Positions 1 to 7,446 of a stretch of DNA of 18,337 nt are shown piece after piece. A program made the position numbers and the translations under genes. Source of the DNA: CAZEDK01 sp964511025 (lineage in GTDB: Bacteria; Patescibacteriota; Gracilibacteria; UBA1369; GWF2-33-10). Each line of letters opens with the position of its first letter. The first letter of the stretch is position 1. The stretch spans positions 1 to 18,337 of the forward strand of contig CAZEDK010000036.1 in NCBI GenBank assembly GCA_964511025.1. Direction: 5' to 3'. The notes beneath the pieces are model-generated. The model was not told the origin of the DNA, ran no database searches, and was given only the letters and a program-made list of their open reading frames with translations.

Positions 1-941
1 TCCAATCTTATTCCAAATATTTTTTCTTTTTCATTAAGTTTCAAATTTGTTCTTGAAGGAATTTCATCTTGCAAATCTTCTTTGATTGAATTCAGCCAAA
101 TTATTATTTTTATAAGAAAAGCACTCTCATTATAAGAGAAAAAATCTTTTTTTATAAAATCATTCAATTTTTCTAAATCGAGGTATTTTGATGGAGCAAA
201 AACTGTATTTTTAGATGATTGAAATGCTGGGATGCATTTTATATTTTCAAAGTTATAATTTATTATTTTTGTTGTGTTTTTCTGAACATCAAAAGAAAAA
301 ACATTTGCAGTTTCCTTAATATCTTTTCCCCAAAATACAAATTCTTCAATCCATGAAAAATCTCCTTTTTCAAAAATATTTTTAATTGTTGCAAAAATTT
401 CTTTTGGAATTTCTTGGATTTTTTTTTGCAAAACTTTCAATAATTCTATGCAAGCCAATGTATCATCAAGTGCTCTGTGTGCATTTTCGTGCTCTATGCC
501 AAATTTTTTTCCGAGTATTTCTAAATTATAAGATTCTTCAGTTGGTAGTAATACTCTTGCAAGTTCGCAGCTATCTAATTTTTTGTTTTTTATTTCAACC
601 CCATGTGTTTTGAGAAAATTTAAATCAAATTCAATGAAATGACCTACGATTGGCAGATCTCCTATGAATTTTATAATATCTTCTTTGATATTTTCTAAAT
701 CAGGCGCTTTGTCTACTTCGCTTTGGTTTATGCCTGTTAAATGAATAATCTCATACGGTATCTCTTTATGTGGATTTATAAGGGTTTGATATTTATCTAT
801 CACTCCACTGTCATCAAATTTGACTATAGCTATTTCAATTATTTTTTCAGTTTCCGCATTAAGACCCGTTGCTTCAATATCAAGAGCTATGAAAGTTCTT
901 TTCGTATTATTTTCTGCAAATAAACTTAATTGTTTAGACAT
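1..941 (-). CDS. DnaQ-like DEDDh 3'-5' exonuclease, partial (runs off the left edge)
   Basis: About 313 residues are visible from an ATG at 939-941; the 3' end lies outside the window. The three exonuclease motifs are clear: ExoI DIEATG (D21, E23), ExoII VGHFIEFDLNFL (D106) and ExoIII HENAHRALDD (H155, D160), so this is a two-metal DEDDh nuclease of the DnaQ/PolC-epsilon type, acting on DNA or RNA 3' ends in the cytoplasm. After residue 175 there is a long extension. Its stretch FLIKIIIWLNSIKED weakly recalls the part of exonuclease-DinG helicases that follows the Walker A region, yet no P-loop is visible before it. The extension may be a degenerate helicase or something unrelated. The gene follows carA by 20 bp on the same strand, so co-transcription is likely. 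The nuclease call is firm; substrate and role are unknown. Confidence 0.85.
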   Translation of the reverse strand, partial: MSKQLSLFAENNTKRTFIALDIEATGLNAETEKIIEIAIVKFDDSGVIDKYQTLINPHKEIPYEIIHLTGINQSEVDKAPDLENIKEDIIKFIGDLPIVGHFIEFDLNFLKTHGVEIKNKKLDSCELARVLLPTEESYNLEILGKKFGIEHENAHRALDDTLACIELLKVLQKKIQEIPKEIFATIKNIFEKGDFSWIEEFVFWGKDIKETANVFSFDVQKNTTKIINYNFENIKCIPAFQSSKNTVFAPSKYLDLEKLNDFIKKDFFSYNESAFLIKIIIWLNSIKEDLQDEIPSRTNLKLNEKEKIFGIRL

Positions 942-961
942 AATTTTAAAAAAAATCCATT

Positions 962-2029
962 TCAAATCATTTTGATGAATTCATCAAATAAATATTCTGT
1001 ATCTTTTGGTCCTGGAGAACTTTCCGGATGGAATTGAACTGACATGAATGGTAAATTTTTATGTTTGATTCCTTCAACCGTTCCGTCATTTGCATTTTTG
1101 AACCAAATTTTCCAATCTTTTGGTAAAGTTTTATCGTCTATTGTAAATCCATGATTTTGGACTGTTAAGTAACAACGCTCTGTTTCCAGATCGATACAAG
1201 GTTGATTCTGTCCCCTGTGTCCATATTTCATTTTGTATGTTTTTGCTCCTGCTGCGATTGCTATTACTTGGTTTCCAAGGCAAATGCCAAAAGTCGGTAT
1301 TTTTTTTTCAAAAGCTTTTTTTATTATTTGATGAGTCTCATGTATAGTTTCAGGATCTCCAGGTCCATTAGCTATGAAAACGCCATCGTATTTTGTTTTA
1401 TCTTGAAAAATATCATAATTCCAAGGTACTTGTGTCACGCTTATATTTCTTTTCAAAAAATTTCTAATAATATTATTCTTTGCGCCTGTGTCTATAAAAA
1501 CTATATGTTTTTTGCCTCTTTTGTAAAATTTTGGTTCTTTGATTGAAATTTCTGCTACCAAATTTCTTTCGTTAGGATCTTCAAATGCTATTTTACTTTT
1601 TTTCGATTGAACAATTTTACCTAATGTTGTGCCCTTCTCACGAAGATACTGTGTAAGCTGTCTTGTGTCGATTCCTTGTAGCGCAGGGATATTATATTTT
1701 TTGAGCCAATTTGAAAGAGAATCCTTGGCTTGCCAGTGTGAATAATTTTCTGAATATTCGCTGACGATAAGTCCTTTTATCCATGGACGGCTGTGTTCAA
1801 AAAATTCTTTTAATCCGGTATCGTTATTTCTCAGTTCGTCATCAGGCACTCCATAATTGCCGATGAGTGGATAAGTCATGACCAATATCTGCCCATGAAA
1901 AGATGGATCAGTAAAACATTCAGGATATCCAACCATTCCTGTTGTGAAGACAAGTTCTCCGTTTGTATCATTTTCCGCGCCGAAGCTTTCTCCTTTCAGC
2001 TCTGTTCCGTCTTTTAGGATTAGGTACAT
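962..2029 (-). CDS. carA: Carbamoyl-phosphate synthase small (glutaminase) subunit
   Basis: 355 residues, normal for CarA. It hydrolyses glutamine and passes ammonia to CarB for carbamoyl phosphate, the first step of pyrimidine (and arginine) synthesis. The N-terminal CPSase domain starts MYLILKDGTELKGESFG. The C-terminal class I glutamine amidotransferase has the nucleophile in GICLGNQ (C250), the QNHGF segment, and the His-Glu pair in VQFHPESSPGP (H334, E336). The usual GICLGHQ has N in place of H here. The frame stays open 27 codons further upstream, but that stretch reads through a heptad repeat array (2037-2071) and does not look like CarA, so I chose the ATG at 2027-2029. No CarB is in the window. 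carA diverges from pyrB, with 160 bp between the two starts. Confidence 0.95.
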   Translation of the reverse strand: MYLILKDGTELKGESFGAENDTNGELVFTTGMVGYPECFTDPSFHGQILVMTYPLIGNYGVPDDELRNNDTGLKEFFEHSRPWIKGLIVSEYSENYSHWQAKDSLSNWLKKYNIPALQGIDTRQLTQYLREKGTTLGKIVQSKKSKIAFEDPNERNLVAEISIKEPKFYKRGKKHIVFIDTGAKNNIIRNFLKRNISVTQVPWNYDIFQDKTKYDGVFIANGPGDPETIHETHQIIKKAFEKKIPTFGICLGNQVIAIAAGAKTYKMKYGHRGQNQPCIDLETERCYLTVQNHGFTIDDKTLPKDWKIWFKNANDGTVEGIKHKNLPFMSVQFHPESSPGPKDTEYLFDEFIKMI

Positions 2030-2036
2030 ATTTTTA

Positions 2037-2071
2037 GGATAAAGGAAAAAGGATAATGGATAATGGATAAA
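2037..2071. repeat. Five-unit heptad array (GGATAAA type) upstream of carA
   Basis: Five consecutive 7-bp units on the plus strand: GGATAAA, GGAAAAA, GGATAAT, GGATAAT, GGATAAA. They sit 7 bp before the carA start codon and so fall in its 5' leader, where the transcript reads TTTATCC units. The same heptad occurs at 5137-5157, 7411-7438 (opposite strand) and 12009-12036. The role is unknown. Confidence 0.85.
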
Positions 2072-2189
2072 GTTCTGTTTTATTCTATGTATGAATAAGT
2101 TTTTCATCAAGGGGCTTTGATAAATTCATTAATAATTAATTGCTAAAATACCCAGATATAGGTAAAAATAGGTTAGCTAAAAATAGTAT

Positions 2190-3149
2190 ATGAAACTTCC
2201 ATTTAAGCATCTTCTTACTGCGGGACAAATTAGTCCAGAGATTTTGAAGAGTATTTTTGATCTAGCAAAGTCGATTGAAGAACAAGAGATCATGAAACAA
2301 GTTCAGGATGACGTTAGGGTTGGGAATGTTTTTGATAAGAAGATTTTGGCGACGCTTTTTTTTGAGCCTTCTACTCGTACTAGATTTAGCTTTGAAACTG
2401 CGATGATGAAACTCGAAGGGAAAGTAATTTCAAATTACATGATGGGGGAAACTTCTTCAGTTACAAAAGGTGAAACACTCTATGATACTGCGAAAATGAT
2501 TTCCAGTTTCGCTGATATAATAGTGATGAGACATCCTCAGCAAGGATCAGTTGCAGAATTTGCAATTGGTTCTGATGTGCCTGTCATTAATGCTGGTGAT
2601 GGAGCTGGAGATCATCCAACTCAGGCGCTTCTTGATGTTTATACGATATGGAAATGGAGAAAATATGTGGATTTCAAAAGTGCTTTTGGAAATTTAACTA
2701 TTGGAATAGTAGGGGATTTGAAAAATAGTAGAGTGGCTCATTCACAGATAGAAATTTTGAAATATTTTGGATCTACATTTGTTCTTGTTGCTCCTAACGC
2801 TTTGAAATTACCGCAGAAATATAAAAATATGATGACAGAAAATGACTGTGAGTTTATCGAAACTGAAAATTTGGAAAATGTGATTGGTCAGTTTGATGTT
2901 TTGTCTGATACAAGAATTCAACAAGAAAGATTTGAAAGTAAGGAGGAATTTGAAAAATATAGAACTTATTATCAGATTGATAACAAAATGATGACAAAAG
3001 CGAAACAAAATATGATAGTGATTGCTCCGTTGCCTAGATTTGGTGAATTGCTTGAAGAGGTTGATAGCGATCCAAGAGCGAAATATTTTGAACAAATTAA
3101 GAATGGCGTTGTTGTGAGAATGGCGCTTCTGAAGTTGATGGTGAATTGA
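2190..3149 (+). CDS. pyrB: Aspartate carbamoyltransferase catalytic subunit
   Basis: 319 residues, typical for PyrB. It joins carbamoyl phosphate to aspartate to give N-carbamoylaspartate. The carbamoyl-phosphate site is intact: STRTR (61-65), the TKGET lysine (K92) supplied to the neighbouring subunit, MRHP (R113), and HPTQALLD (141-148). The aspartate side has SRVAHS (R180), DTRIQ (R241) and the PLPR loop. In the usual HPLPR motif the first residue is A here (IAPLPRFGE). The C-terminus NGVVVRMALL is typical. No PyrI regulatory chain is nearby. The gene converges on the orphan gene to its right with 6 bp between stops and no visible terminator. Confidence 0.96.
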   Translation: MKLPFKHLLTAGQISPEILKSIFDLAKSIEEQEIMKQVQDDVRVGNVFDKKILATLFFEPSTRTRFSFETAMMKLEGKVISNYMMGETSSVTKGETLYDTAKMISSFADIIVMRHPQQGSVAEFAIGSDVPVINAGDGAGDHPTQALLDVYTIWKWRKYVDFKSAFGNLTIGIVGDLKNSRVAHSQIEILKYFGSTFVLVAPNALKLPQKYKNMMTENDCEFIETENLENVIGQFDVLSDTRIQQERFESKEEFEKYRTYYQIDNKMMTKAKQNMIVIAPLPRFGELLEEVDSDPRAKYFEQIKNGVVVRMALLKLMVN

Positions 3150-3155
3150 AATATA

Positions 3156-3869
3156 TTACAGACCAAAACCGTCACCTATATTGACTGATGTTGGAGCGTT
3201 AGATTGCCAATTTGGAGTGATCATTTGTGGTCCTATTGGTTGTCGTGCAGATGTGCCAAAAAGAGAAGGTTTAACTGTGATTGGACCGGATTTGTTTGAT
3301 GGGTTTTTTAAGGCATCTTTGAACCCGTTTAGTTGGAATTTTGTATTCAGTCTTGAGACTAGTAACCTGATAGCTGTTTTTAATGTGAAAATGTTATCTG
3401 TAAGCTTATCAGGAGCTAATCTGGATAGTACATAAATACATTCTTCTTTGTTAAATGAGTCGATTACCATTAAGCATCCCGTACTATTATTATCAGGAAG
3501 TTTTGCTAGTATAGATGTGAGCATGTTGTCTTTTGGTGATAGTGCTTCATTGCTATTATGTGATTGCGTTGCGGTAGGCAAGCCATCTGTTCCAAGTAAA
3601 GCTCTGATTCGAGAAGAAAATGTGCTACTTTGTGCTTGAAGCAATTGAACTACTGCCTGAGTTAGACGCTCTGAACTCGATGTGTCAGCTTCGGCTAATT
3701 TATATCGCGCTGGAGATAAACATTGAAAAATGGCTAATCTAGAATCTATAGCTAGGCTATCTACAAGTATTCGCAACACGGGCTCTTGTTCTTGAGTTGT
3801 TAATTCTGGATTTTCTAAAATTGCCTTTAAAGCTTCTTTATCCTCTGGAATGATTTGTCTATCTGCCAT
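3156..3869 (-). CDS. Orphan protein of unknown function, 237 residues
   Basis: I do not recognise this protein. It starts MADRQIIPEDKEALKAIL. The first 100 residues look helical and charged (several E/K/L-rich stretches). A Ser/Thr/Asn-rich linker lies around 95-125, followed by a second helical block, and the tail from about 195 is rich in Pro, Gly, Ser and Asn and probably disordered. There is no signal peptide, membrane segment or recognisable catalytic motif; its few cysteines are scattered. It is probably a real gene because a near-consensus promoter lies 96 bp upstream at 3965-3992 and no other frame explains the region. It sits alone between pyrB and a decayed mobile element, which suggests accessory DNA. 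Confidence 0.7.
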   Translation of the reverse strand: MADRQIIPEDKEALKAILENPELTTQEQEPVLRILVDSLAIDSRLAIFQCLSPARYKLAEADTSSSERLTQAVVQLLQAQSSTFSSRIRALLGTDGLPTATQSHNSNEALSPKDNMLTSILAKLPDNNSTGCLMVIDSFNKEECIYVLSRLAPDKLTDNIFTLKTAIRLLVSRLNTKFQLNGFKDALKNPSNKSGPITVKPSLFGTSARQPIGPQMITPNWQSNAPTSVNIGDGFGL

Positions 3870-3964
3870 AAATTCTAAATTATTTTTAACGCAATCTTGT
3901 TATGTTACCATTTTTTGGTTAATTCGTCAAAATCAAAAAGGTAAACAAAAAAGAAAGCGAGAGA

Positions 3965-3992
3965 ATTATACGTATATTTTTACGTTTGTCAA
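3965..3992 (-). promoter_or_regulatory. Strong sigma70-type promoter with an internal palindrome, driving the orphan gene
   Basis: On the minus strand a perfect TTGACA (3987-3992) and perfect TATAAT (3965-3970) are separated by 16 bp. The spacer and edge hold a palindrome ACGTA-N6-TACGT (3970-3985), a plausible repressor site. A 10-bp inverted pair, AATTCGTCAA at 3921-3930 and its complement at 4019-4028, brackets the promoter and could be paired operators. The implied 5' leader is about 90 nt. Confidence 0.7.
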
Positions 3993-4024
3993 AGATTTTT
4001 TAACAAATTTTTAACAAATTGACG

Positions 4025-4435
4025 AATTTGGGGATCAAACGATTTTTAGTTTGAATAAATACAACCCACCCCAACCCTCCCTTGAAATGGAGGGAGAAAG
4101 AAAAGATTTTTTATAGCTGATTTTTATTGTCATGAATTAAAATTAATAATAGAAATTGATGGAAGAGTTCATGATAATCAAAAAGAATACGATGATTTAA
4201 GAACATATATATTGAATAATTTAGGTTATAGAATTTTAAGATTTAAAAATGAAGATATTATTAAAAAACCTAAAAATGTTATTGGAAAGTTATATGATTG
4301 TTTATAATTGTTATATTTAAAGTCCCTCCATTTGAAGGGAGGGATTTAGCCCGCCTGACCTAATTCGGGCAGGGGTGGGTTGTCTTCGAAGTTAATAAGT
4401 TTATTCAAACCAAAAATTGCGTGATCCGAATTTGG
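4025..4435. mobile_element. Palindrome-flanked DUF559 element, decayed
   Basis: This fills most of the gene-poor stretch 3870-4505. Nested inverted repeats enclose a broken DUF559 gene. The outer imperfect pair is about 34 bp (4025-4059 and 4400-4435). The inner pair is ACAACCCACCCC at 4061-4072 and its complement at 4372-4383. Inside these are hairpins of CCCTCC/GGAGGG type at 4075-4094 and 4324-4343, and a GCCCG/CGGGC hairpin at 4349-4370. No transposase is present. I recall similar GC-rich palindromes flanking DUF559 genes in other bacteria, but their mobility is not proven. Confidence 0.65.
4107..4307 (+). pseudogene. DUF559 (Vsr/restriction-like) endonuclease, C-terminal remnant
   Basis: About 66 codons in one frame, ending in TAA at 4305-4307, read FFIADFYCHELKLIIEIDG and go on through RVHDNQKEYDD and LNNLGYRILRFKNEDI. 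This is the C-terminal half of a DUF559 domain, a member of the PD-(D/E)xK-like fold related to Vsr repair endonucleases, including the core E-I-D-G strand and the R-I-L-R-F strand. The N-terminal half of the family (roughly 50 residues) and any start codon are missing: upstream sequence runs straight into the GGAGGG hairpin. It is therefore a fragment lying inside the palindromic element 4025-4435. Confidence 0.75.
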
Positions 4436-4454
4436 TGTTTTTTATTTACTTTCT

Positions 4455-4491
4455 TTGCTTACTGTATTACAATAAGTATGTAATTCAGTAA
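4455..4491 (+). promoter_or_regulatory. Operator/promoter region of the AbrB-RelE type toxin-antitoxin pair
   Basis: An inverted repeat TTACTGTATTAC (4459-4470) and GTAATTCAGTAA (4480-4491), 11 of 12 positions matching, with a 9-bp spacer, lies 14 bp before the antitoxin start. A possible promoter (TTGCTT at 4455-4460, 16 bp, TATGTA at 4477-4482) overlaps it. This fits autorepression by the AbrB-like antitoxin dimer. The operator is clear in sequence; the promoter is weaker. Confidence 0.6.
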
Positions 4492-4505
4492 TTCATATTT
4501 TCCGT

Positions 4506-4742
4506 ATGGCTCAAAATATAATTCAAATTTCGTCTAGAGGTCAGATAACTATTCCAAAAGAAATCAGGGATGCTTTTGGGACTAATAATTTAACTTATGA
4601 TTTAGAAAATGGAGAACTTAGATTGAGACCTTTGCAAACAAGGGAAGAATTTTTTGCTGAGCTTGATTTTTTAGTTGAGGATTGGAAAAAGACCGGAATA
4701 AGTTATAGTTTGGAGGAAATAGCAAAAAAATATGACTTATAA
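4506..4742 (+). CDS. AbrB/MazE-type antitoxin
   Basis: 78 residues. The N-terminal half is a SpoVT/AbrB swapped-hairpin DNA-binding domain with the signature ISSRGQITIPKEIRDAFG (residues 7-24). The acidic C-terminal half (EEFFAELDFLVEDW onward) is the likely toxin-neutralising tail. It overlaps the downstream toxin gene by 11 bp, the usual coupled antitoxin-toxin order. The inverted repeat just upstream is its probable autoregulatory site. It lies between the DUF559 element and pyrC. Confidence 0.85.
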   Translation: MAQNIIQISSRGQITIPKEIRDAFGTNNLTYDLENGELRLRPLQTREEFFAELDFLVEDWKKTGISYSLEEIAKKYDL

Positions 4743-5019
4743 GATGATGAATAAAATATATCAAATTAAATTCTCAGATGTTGGAGATCAATATTTTGCA
4801 TCTTTGAATAAAATAATGCAAAAGAGGGTAATGACGAAACTTCATTTTTTTGCTAACTCAAAAGATCCATTTTTGTATGCAAAGAAGTTAGTTGGTTCAG
4901 AAAATAAATATAGATTTAAAGTTGGAGACTATAGAATAATTTTTACAAAACAAGAAAATGGTGAAATTATAATTTTGTTGATAATTAAAGTCGCACACAG
5001 GAGAGATGTTTATGAATAA
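4732..5019 (+). CDS. RelE/ParE-superfamily toxin
   Basis: 95 residues from the overlapping ATG; ATGs at 4744 and 4747 are also possible starts, and the latter would give MNKIYQIKFS, closer to the usual family beginning. Family marks are the N-terminal strand YQIKFSDVGDQYFASL, the central AKKLVGSENKYRFKVGDYRII (the RxRxGDYRI core of RelE-like mRNA interferases) and the C-terminal basic IIKVAHRRDVYE. It is expected to cleave mRNA in the ribosome or act as a ParE-like toxin; the basic C-terminal His-Arg-Arg favours the RelE branch. It is translationally coupled to the antitoxin. pyrC starts 16 bp after its stop, so transcription may run from this module into pyrC. Confidence 0.82.
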   Translation: MTYKMMNKIYQIKFSDVGDQYFASLNKIMQKRVMTKLHFFANSKDPFLYAKKLVGSENKYRFKVGDYRIIFTKQENGEIIILLIIKVAHRRDVYE

Positions 5020-5035
5020 TTTATAAATTGGAATC

Positions 5036-6253
5036 ATGCTTTTAATTAAAAATGTAAAAATTGTCAGTCATGAAAGTATTTCTGACATTCAGGATGTTTT
5101 GATTCATAATGGGAAAATTGTGAGGATAGAAAAAACGATAAAGGATAAAGGAAAAAGTTTGCAGATTATTGACGCAAAGGGGAAATATTTACTGCCTGGC
5201 ATTATTGATTGTCATGTGCATTTCAGAACACCGGGTCAAGAATACAAAGAAGATTTTTGTACCGGTTCAGTTGCCGCTTTGATCGGAGGAGTTACAACCG
5301 TTTTGGATATGCCAAATAATGTACCACCTGTTTTTACTGCTGAGCTTTTGGAAAAAAAACGTGCAATTATAAGCAAGATGTCGCTTTGTAATTATGGATT
5401 TTATTTTGGAACTGATGGTGTGAATTTGGATGAAATTAAGAAAATTAAGAATGTTGCAGGAGTGAAAGTCTATATGAATGTAACTACAGGAAATTTGAAA
5501 ATTACTGATCCGGAAGTTTTGGAGAAATTATTTAAAGTACCTGCAAGATACGCTCTTCATGCTGAAGGTGAGACTTTTGATTTGGCATTGAAATATTTGT
5601 TGCCGACTGAAAATGAAATTTATTTATGCCATGCAAGCCTTAAACACGAAGTTGAAACAGTAAGAAAATTAAAAGCAAAAGGAAATAAAAGAATTTTTAT
5701 GGAAGTATGTCCTCATTATTTACTTATGACAAAACAAGATAGGATTAAGCATGGAAGTTTCTGTTGTATGAAGCCTGAACTTGCGGATAGTACTGATCAG
5801 GAAGAACTTTGGAAAGCTTTGAAAGATGAAACGATTGATATTATTGCAACAGATCATGCGCCTCACACTAGAGAGGAAAAAGAACAAGAGAATCCTGCAT
5901 TTGGCGTGCCTGGAGTCGAATTTAGTTTGCCTCTTATGCTTAATGAGATAAATAACAAAAGACTTGATTTAACTGATATTGTAAGACTTATGTCATATAA
6001 TCCTGCAAGAATTTTTGGAATCAAAAATAAAGCTGAAATAAAAGTTGGACATGATGCGGATTTAGTTATGATCGATTTGGATTTGCAAAAAGAAATTTTA
6101 CCGAATGATATTTGGTCAAAATGTGGATGGTCGCCTTATATTGGAAAAAATGTGAAAGGATGGCCTATTATGACAATTAGGTCAGGAGAAGTTATGATGA
6201 AAGATGGTGAAATTGTTCGAGAAAGTTTAGGTAAGGAGGTCGAATTCAATTAA
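5036..6253 (+). CDS. pyrC: Dihydroorotase
   Basis: 405 residues. It cyclises N-carbamoylaspartate to dihydroorotate (amidohydrolase fold, dinuclear zinc). Metal-site motifs: HVHFR (H60, H62), GVKVYM (K144, the probable carbamylated lysine), LHAEGE (H175), LCHAS (H199) and ATDHAPH (D273). The FGVPGVEFSLPLM loop and the NPARIFGI region near the C-terminus are typical. The GxKxYM...TTGNL arrangement resembles the shorter single-domain dihydroorotases more than the CAD/Aquifex class. Near the N-terminus residues IKDKGKS are encoded by three heptad units (5137-5157), an apparent in-frame repeat insertion. It ends overlapping the stop of the minus-strand coiled-coil frame by a few bases. Confidence 0.95.
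   Translation: MLLIKNVKIVSHESISDIQDVLIHNGKIVRIEKTIKDKGKSLQIIDAKGKYLLPGIIDCHVHFRTPGQEYKEDFCTGSVAALIGGVTTVLDMPNNVPPVFTAELLEKKRAIISKMSLCNYGFYFGTDGVNLDEIKKIKNVAGVKVYMNVTTGNLKITDPEVLEKLFKVPARYALHAEGETFDLALKYLLPTENEIYLCHASLKHEVETVRKLKAKGNKRIFMEVCPHYLLMTKQDRIKHGSFCCMKPELADSTDQEELWKALKDETIDIIATDHAPHTREEKEQENPAFGVPGVEFSLPLMLNEINNKRLDLTDIVRLMSYNPARIFGIKNKAEIKVGHDADLVMIDLDLQKEILPNDIWSKCGWSPYIGKNVKGWPIMTIRSGEVMMKDGEIVRESLGKEVEFN
5137..5157. repeat. Three-unit heptad array inside pyrC
   Basis: GATAAAG, GATAAAG, GAAAAAG in tandem on the plus strand. Three units make 21 bp, so the reading frame of pyrC is preserved. It is the same heptad as at 2037, 7411 and 12009 and the only one of the four inside a coding region. 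Confidence 0.7.
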
Positions 6254-6735
6254 AAAGACTTATCGATCATGACAACTATTGTTCCTGATAAAAAAGCAAT
6301 ACATATAGAAGCAAACATCCAAGCTCTTGTAAAGTTCACAGTTACATTGTTTCTCGCTTCGTAGATTTCTTGTAATTTTTTTTGATCACTACGTATTTCA
6401 ATTTTGAGGTCTTTTATTTCATCTTTTAATTCGATTCTAGTATCTCTAAGTTCTATTTTTGTATCGTGTATTTCAATTTTCATATCTTTAATTTCTCCTT
6501 CTATTTTGTCAAACCTAGAATCTATCAGTTCGAACCTGGAATCTATCTGTTCGAATCTGCCATCAATCTCTTCAAATCTATTATCTACTGAAAAGAATTG
6601 TTGTTTGATAATTTCAAAATTTTCAGTGTGAACCTGAAGGATCTGTAATATGAGATCGAGTTTTTGATCTTGTGTTTGTATTTTCTTAAGGATTATGGGT
6701 AACGGAGATATTTTACAGAAAAATGTTTGTAAGAG
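6250..6735 (-). CDS. Coiled-coil protein with C-terminal membrane anchor; start codon unclear, possibly broken
   Basis: The frame is open from a TGA at 6736-6738 to TAA at 6250-6252. The first canonical start is the ATG at 6481-6483, preceded by AGAAGGAG about 11 nt away, giving 77 residues. The 84 codons before it also look like coding sequence: repeated RFEEIDG/RFEQIDS/RFELIDS/RFDKIEG units run straight into the MKIEIHDTKIELRDTRIELK coiled coil. They contain no ATG, GTG or TTG. Either the N-terminus was lost, a non-standard start is used, or only the short form is made. The C-terminus has one membrane segment (WMFASICIAFLSGTIVVMI), so a membrane-tethered coiled coil is expected. The function is unknown. 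Confidence 0.6.
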   Translation of the reverse strand, partial: LLQTFFCKISPLPIILKKIQTQDQKLDLILQILQVHTENFEIIKQQFFSVDNRFEEIDGRFEQIDSRFELIDSRFDKIEGEIKDMKIEIHDTKIELRDTRIELKDEIKDLKIEIRSDQKKLQEIYEARNNVTVNFTRAWMFASICIAFLSGTIVVMIDKSF

Positions 6736-6776
6736 TCAAATTTTTTAAGTAAAGTTGTTTTGCTTAATTTAAATAT

Positions 6777-7406
6777 ATGATTTCGCAAGAAATAGCACGT
6801 ATCTTACTTGATACAAAGTCAGTAAAATTATCGACGAATCCTCCTTTTACCTATACTTCAGGTATTAAATCACCTATTTATTGTGATAATAGAAAATTGA
6901 TTTCTTTTGTTGTGGAAAGAGAGAGAATTTTGGAAGGATTCATTTCCATAATAAAGAATATGCCTGTTCAGCCCGATGTTCTTGGTGGCACAGCGACTGC
7001 AGCCATACCTTGGGCGGCTTTTTTGGCTGAAAAATTAAAATTAGCTATGGTTTATATTAGACCTGAACCAAAAGGACACGGAGCCGGGAAACAGATAGAA
7101 GGCGTTTTAACAGAAGGATCAAAAGTGCTTATTATTGAAGATTTAATTTCTACAGGTGGCAGTTCAATTAATTCAGCAAATGCCATTAGAAATGAAGGCA
7201 AATCAAGCGTATTGGGAGTGCTTGCGATAATGACTTATAACATGCCTAAGGCTATTGCGAATTTTCAAGATGCTGTTGTCAATGTACAAGTTCTTACTGA
7301 TTTTGAAACTCTTATGTCGGTTGCCAAAGATAGTGGAGCTTTGAATGAGCAAGACTATCAGCTTGCTTGTGAATGGAATAAAAATCCTGAAAATTGGACT
7401 GTTTAG
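6777..7406 (+). CDS. pyrE: Orotate phosphoribosyltransferase
   Basis: 209 residues. It transfers phosphoribose from PRPP to orotate, giving OMP. The signature PRPP loop is VLIIEDLISTGGSS (117-130). The orotate-side segment FTYTSGIKSPIYCDNRK (24-40) and the flexible loop PKGHGAGKQIEG with its Lys/His residues are intact. The start is the first ATG, with no clear Shine-Dalgarno site. pyrF follows after a 40-bp spacer that is mostly a heptad repeat array, so the two are probably one operon for OMP synthesis and UMP formation. Confidence 0.95.
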   Translation: MISQEIARILLDTKSVKLSTNPPFTYTSGIKSPIYCDNRKLISFVVERERILEGFISIIKNMPVQPDVLGGTATAAIPWAAFLAEKLKLAMVYIRPEPKGHGAGKQIEGVLTEGSKVLIIEDLISTGGSSINSANAIRNEGKSSVLGVLAIMTYNMPKAIANFQDAVVNVQVLTDFETLMSVAKDSGALNEQDYQLACEWNKNPENWTV

Positions 7407-7410
7407 GATC

Positions 7411-7438
7411 TTTATTCTTTATTCTTTATTCTTTATCC
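7411..7438. repeat. Four-unit heptad array between pyrE and pyrF
   Basis: TTTATTC three times followed by TTTATCC, on the plus strand. It takes up most of the pyrE-pyrF spacer and ends 8 bp before the pyrF ATG. In the transcript it reads TTTATYC, the same orientation relative to its gene as in the carA and NYN leaders. Confidence 0.85.
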
Positions 7439-7446
7439 TTAAATGT

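Noticed and set aside
1202..1546. Open frames opposite carA, pyrC, rsmA, purP and other genes.
   Set aside because: They are antisense or shifted shadows of well-supported genes and have hydrophobic, low-complexity translations.
2030..2110. A longer carA with 27 more N-terminal residues.
   Set aside because: The extra codons run through a heptad repeat array and do not resemble CarA; the family start MYLILKDG lies at 2029.
2101..3149. Recoding of TGA as glycine (as in some Gracilibacteria and SR1).
   Set aside because: TGA ends pyrB, carA and the ATPase at normal family lengths, and no conserved glycine position is encoded by TGA in the genes read.
7345..7446. An N-terminal extension of PyrF overlapping pyrE.
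   Set aside because: It is the shifted-frame reading of the pyrE tail and the heptad array, with no PyrF character.
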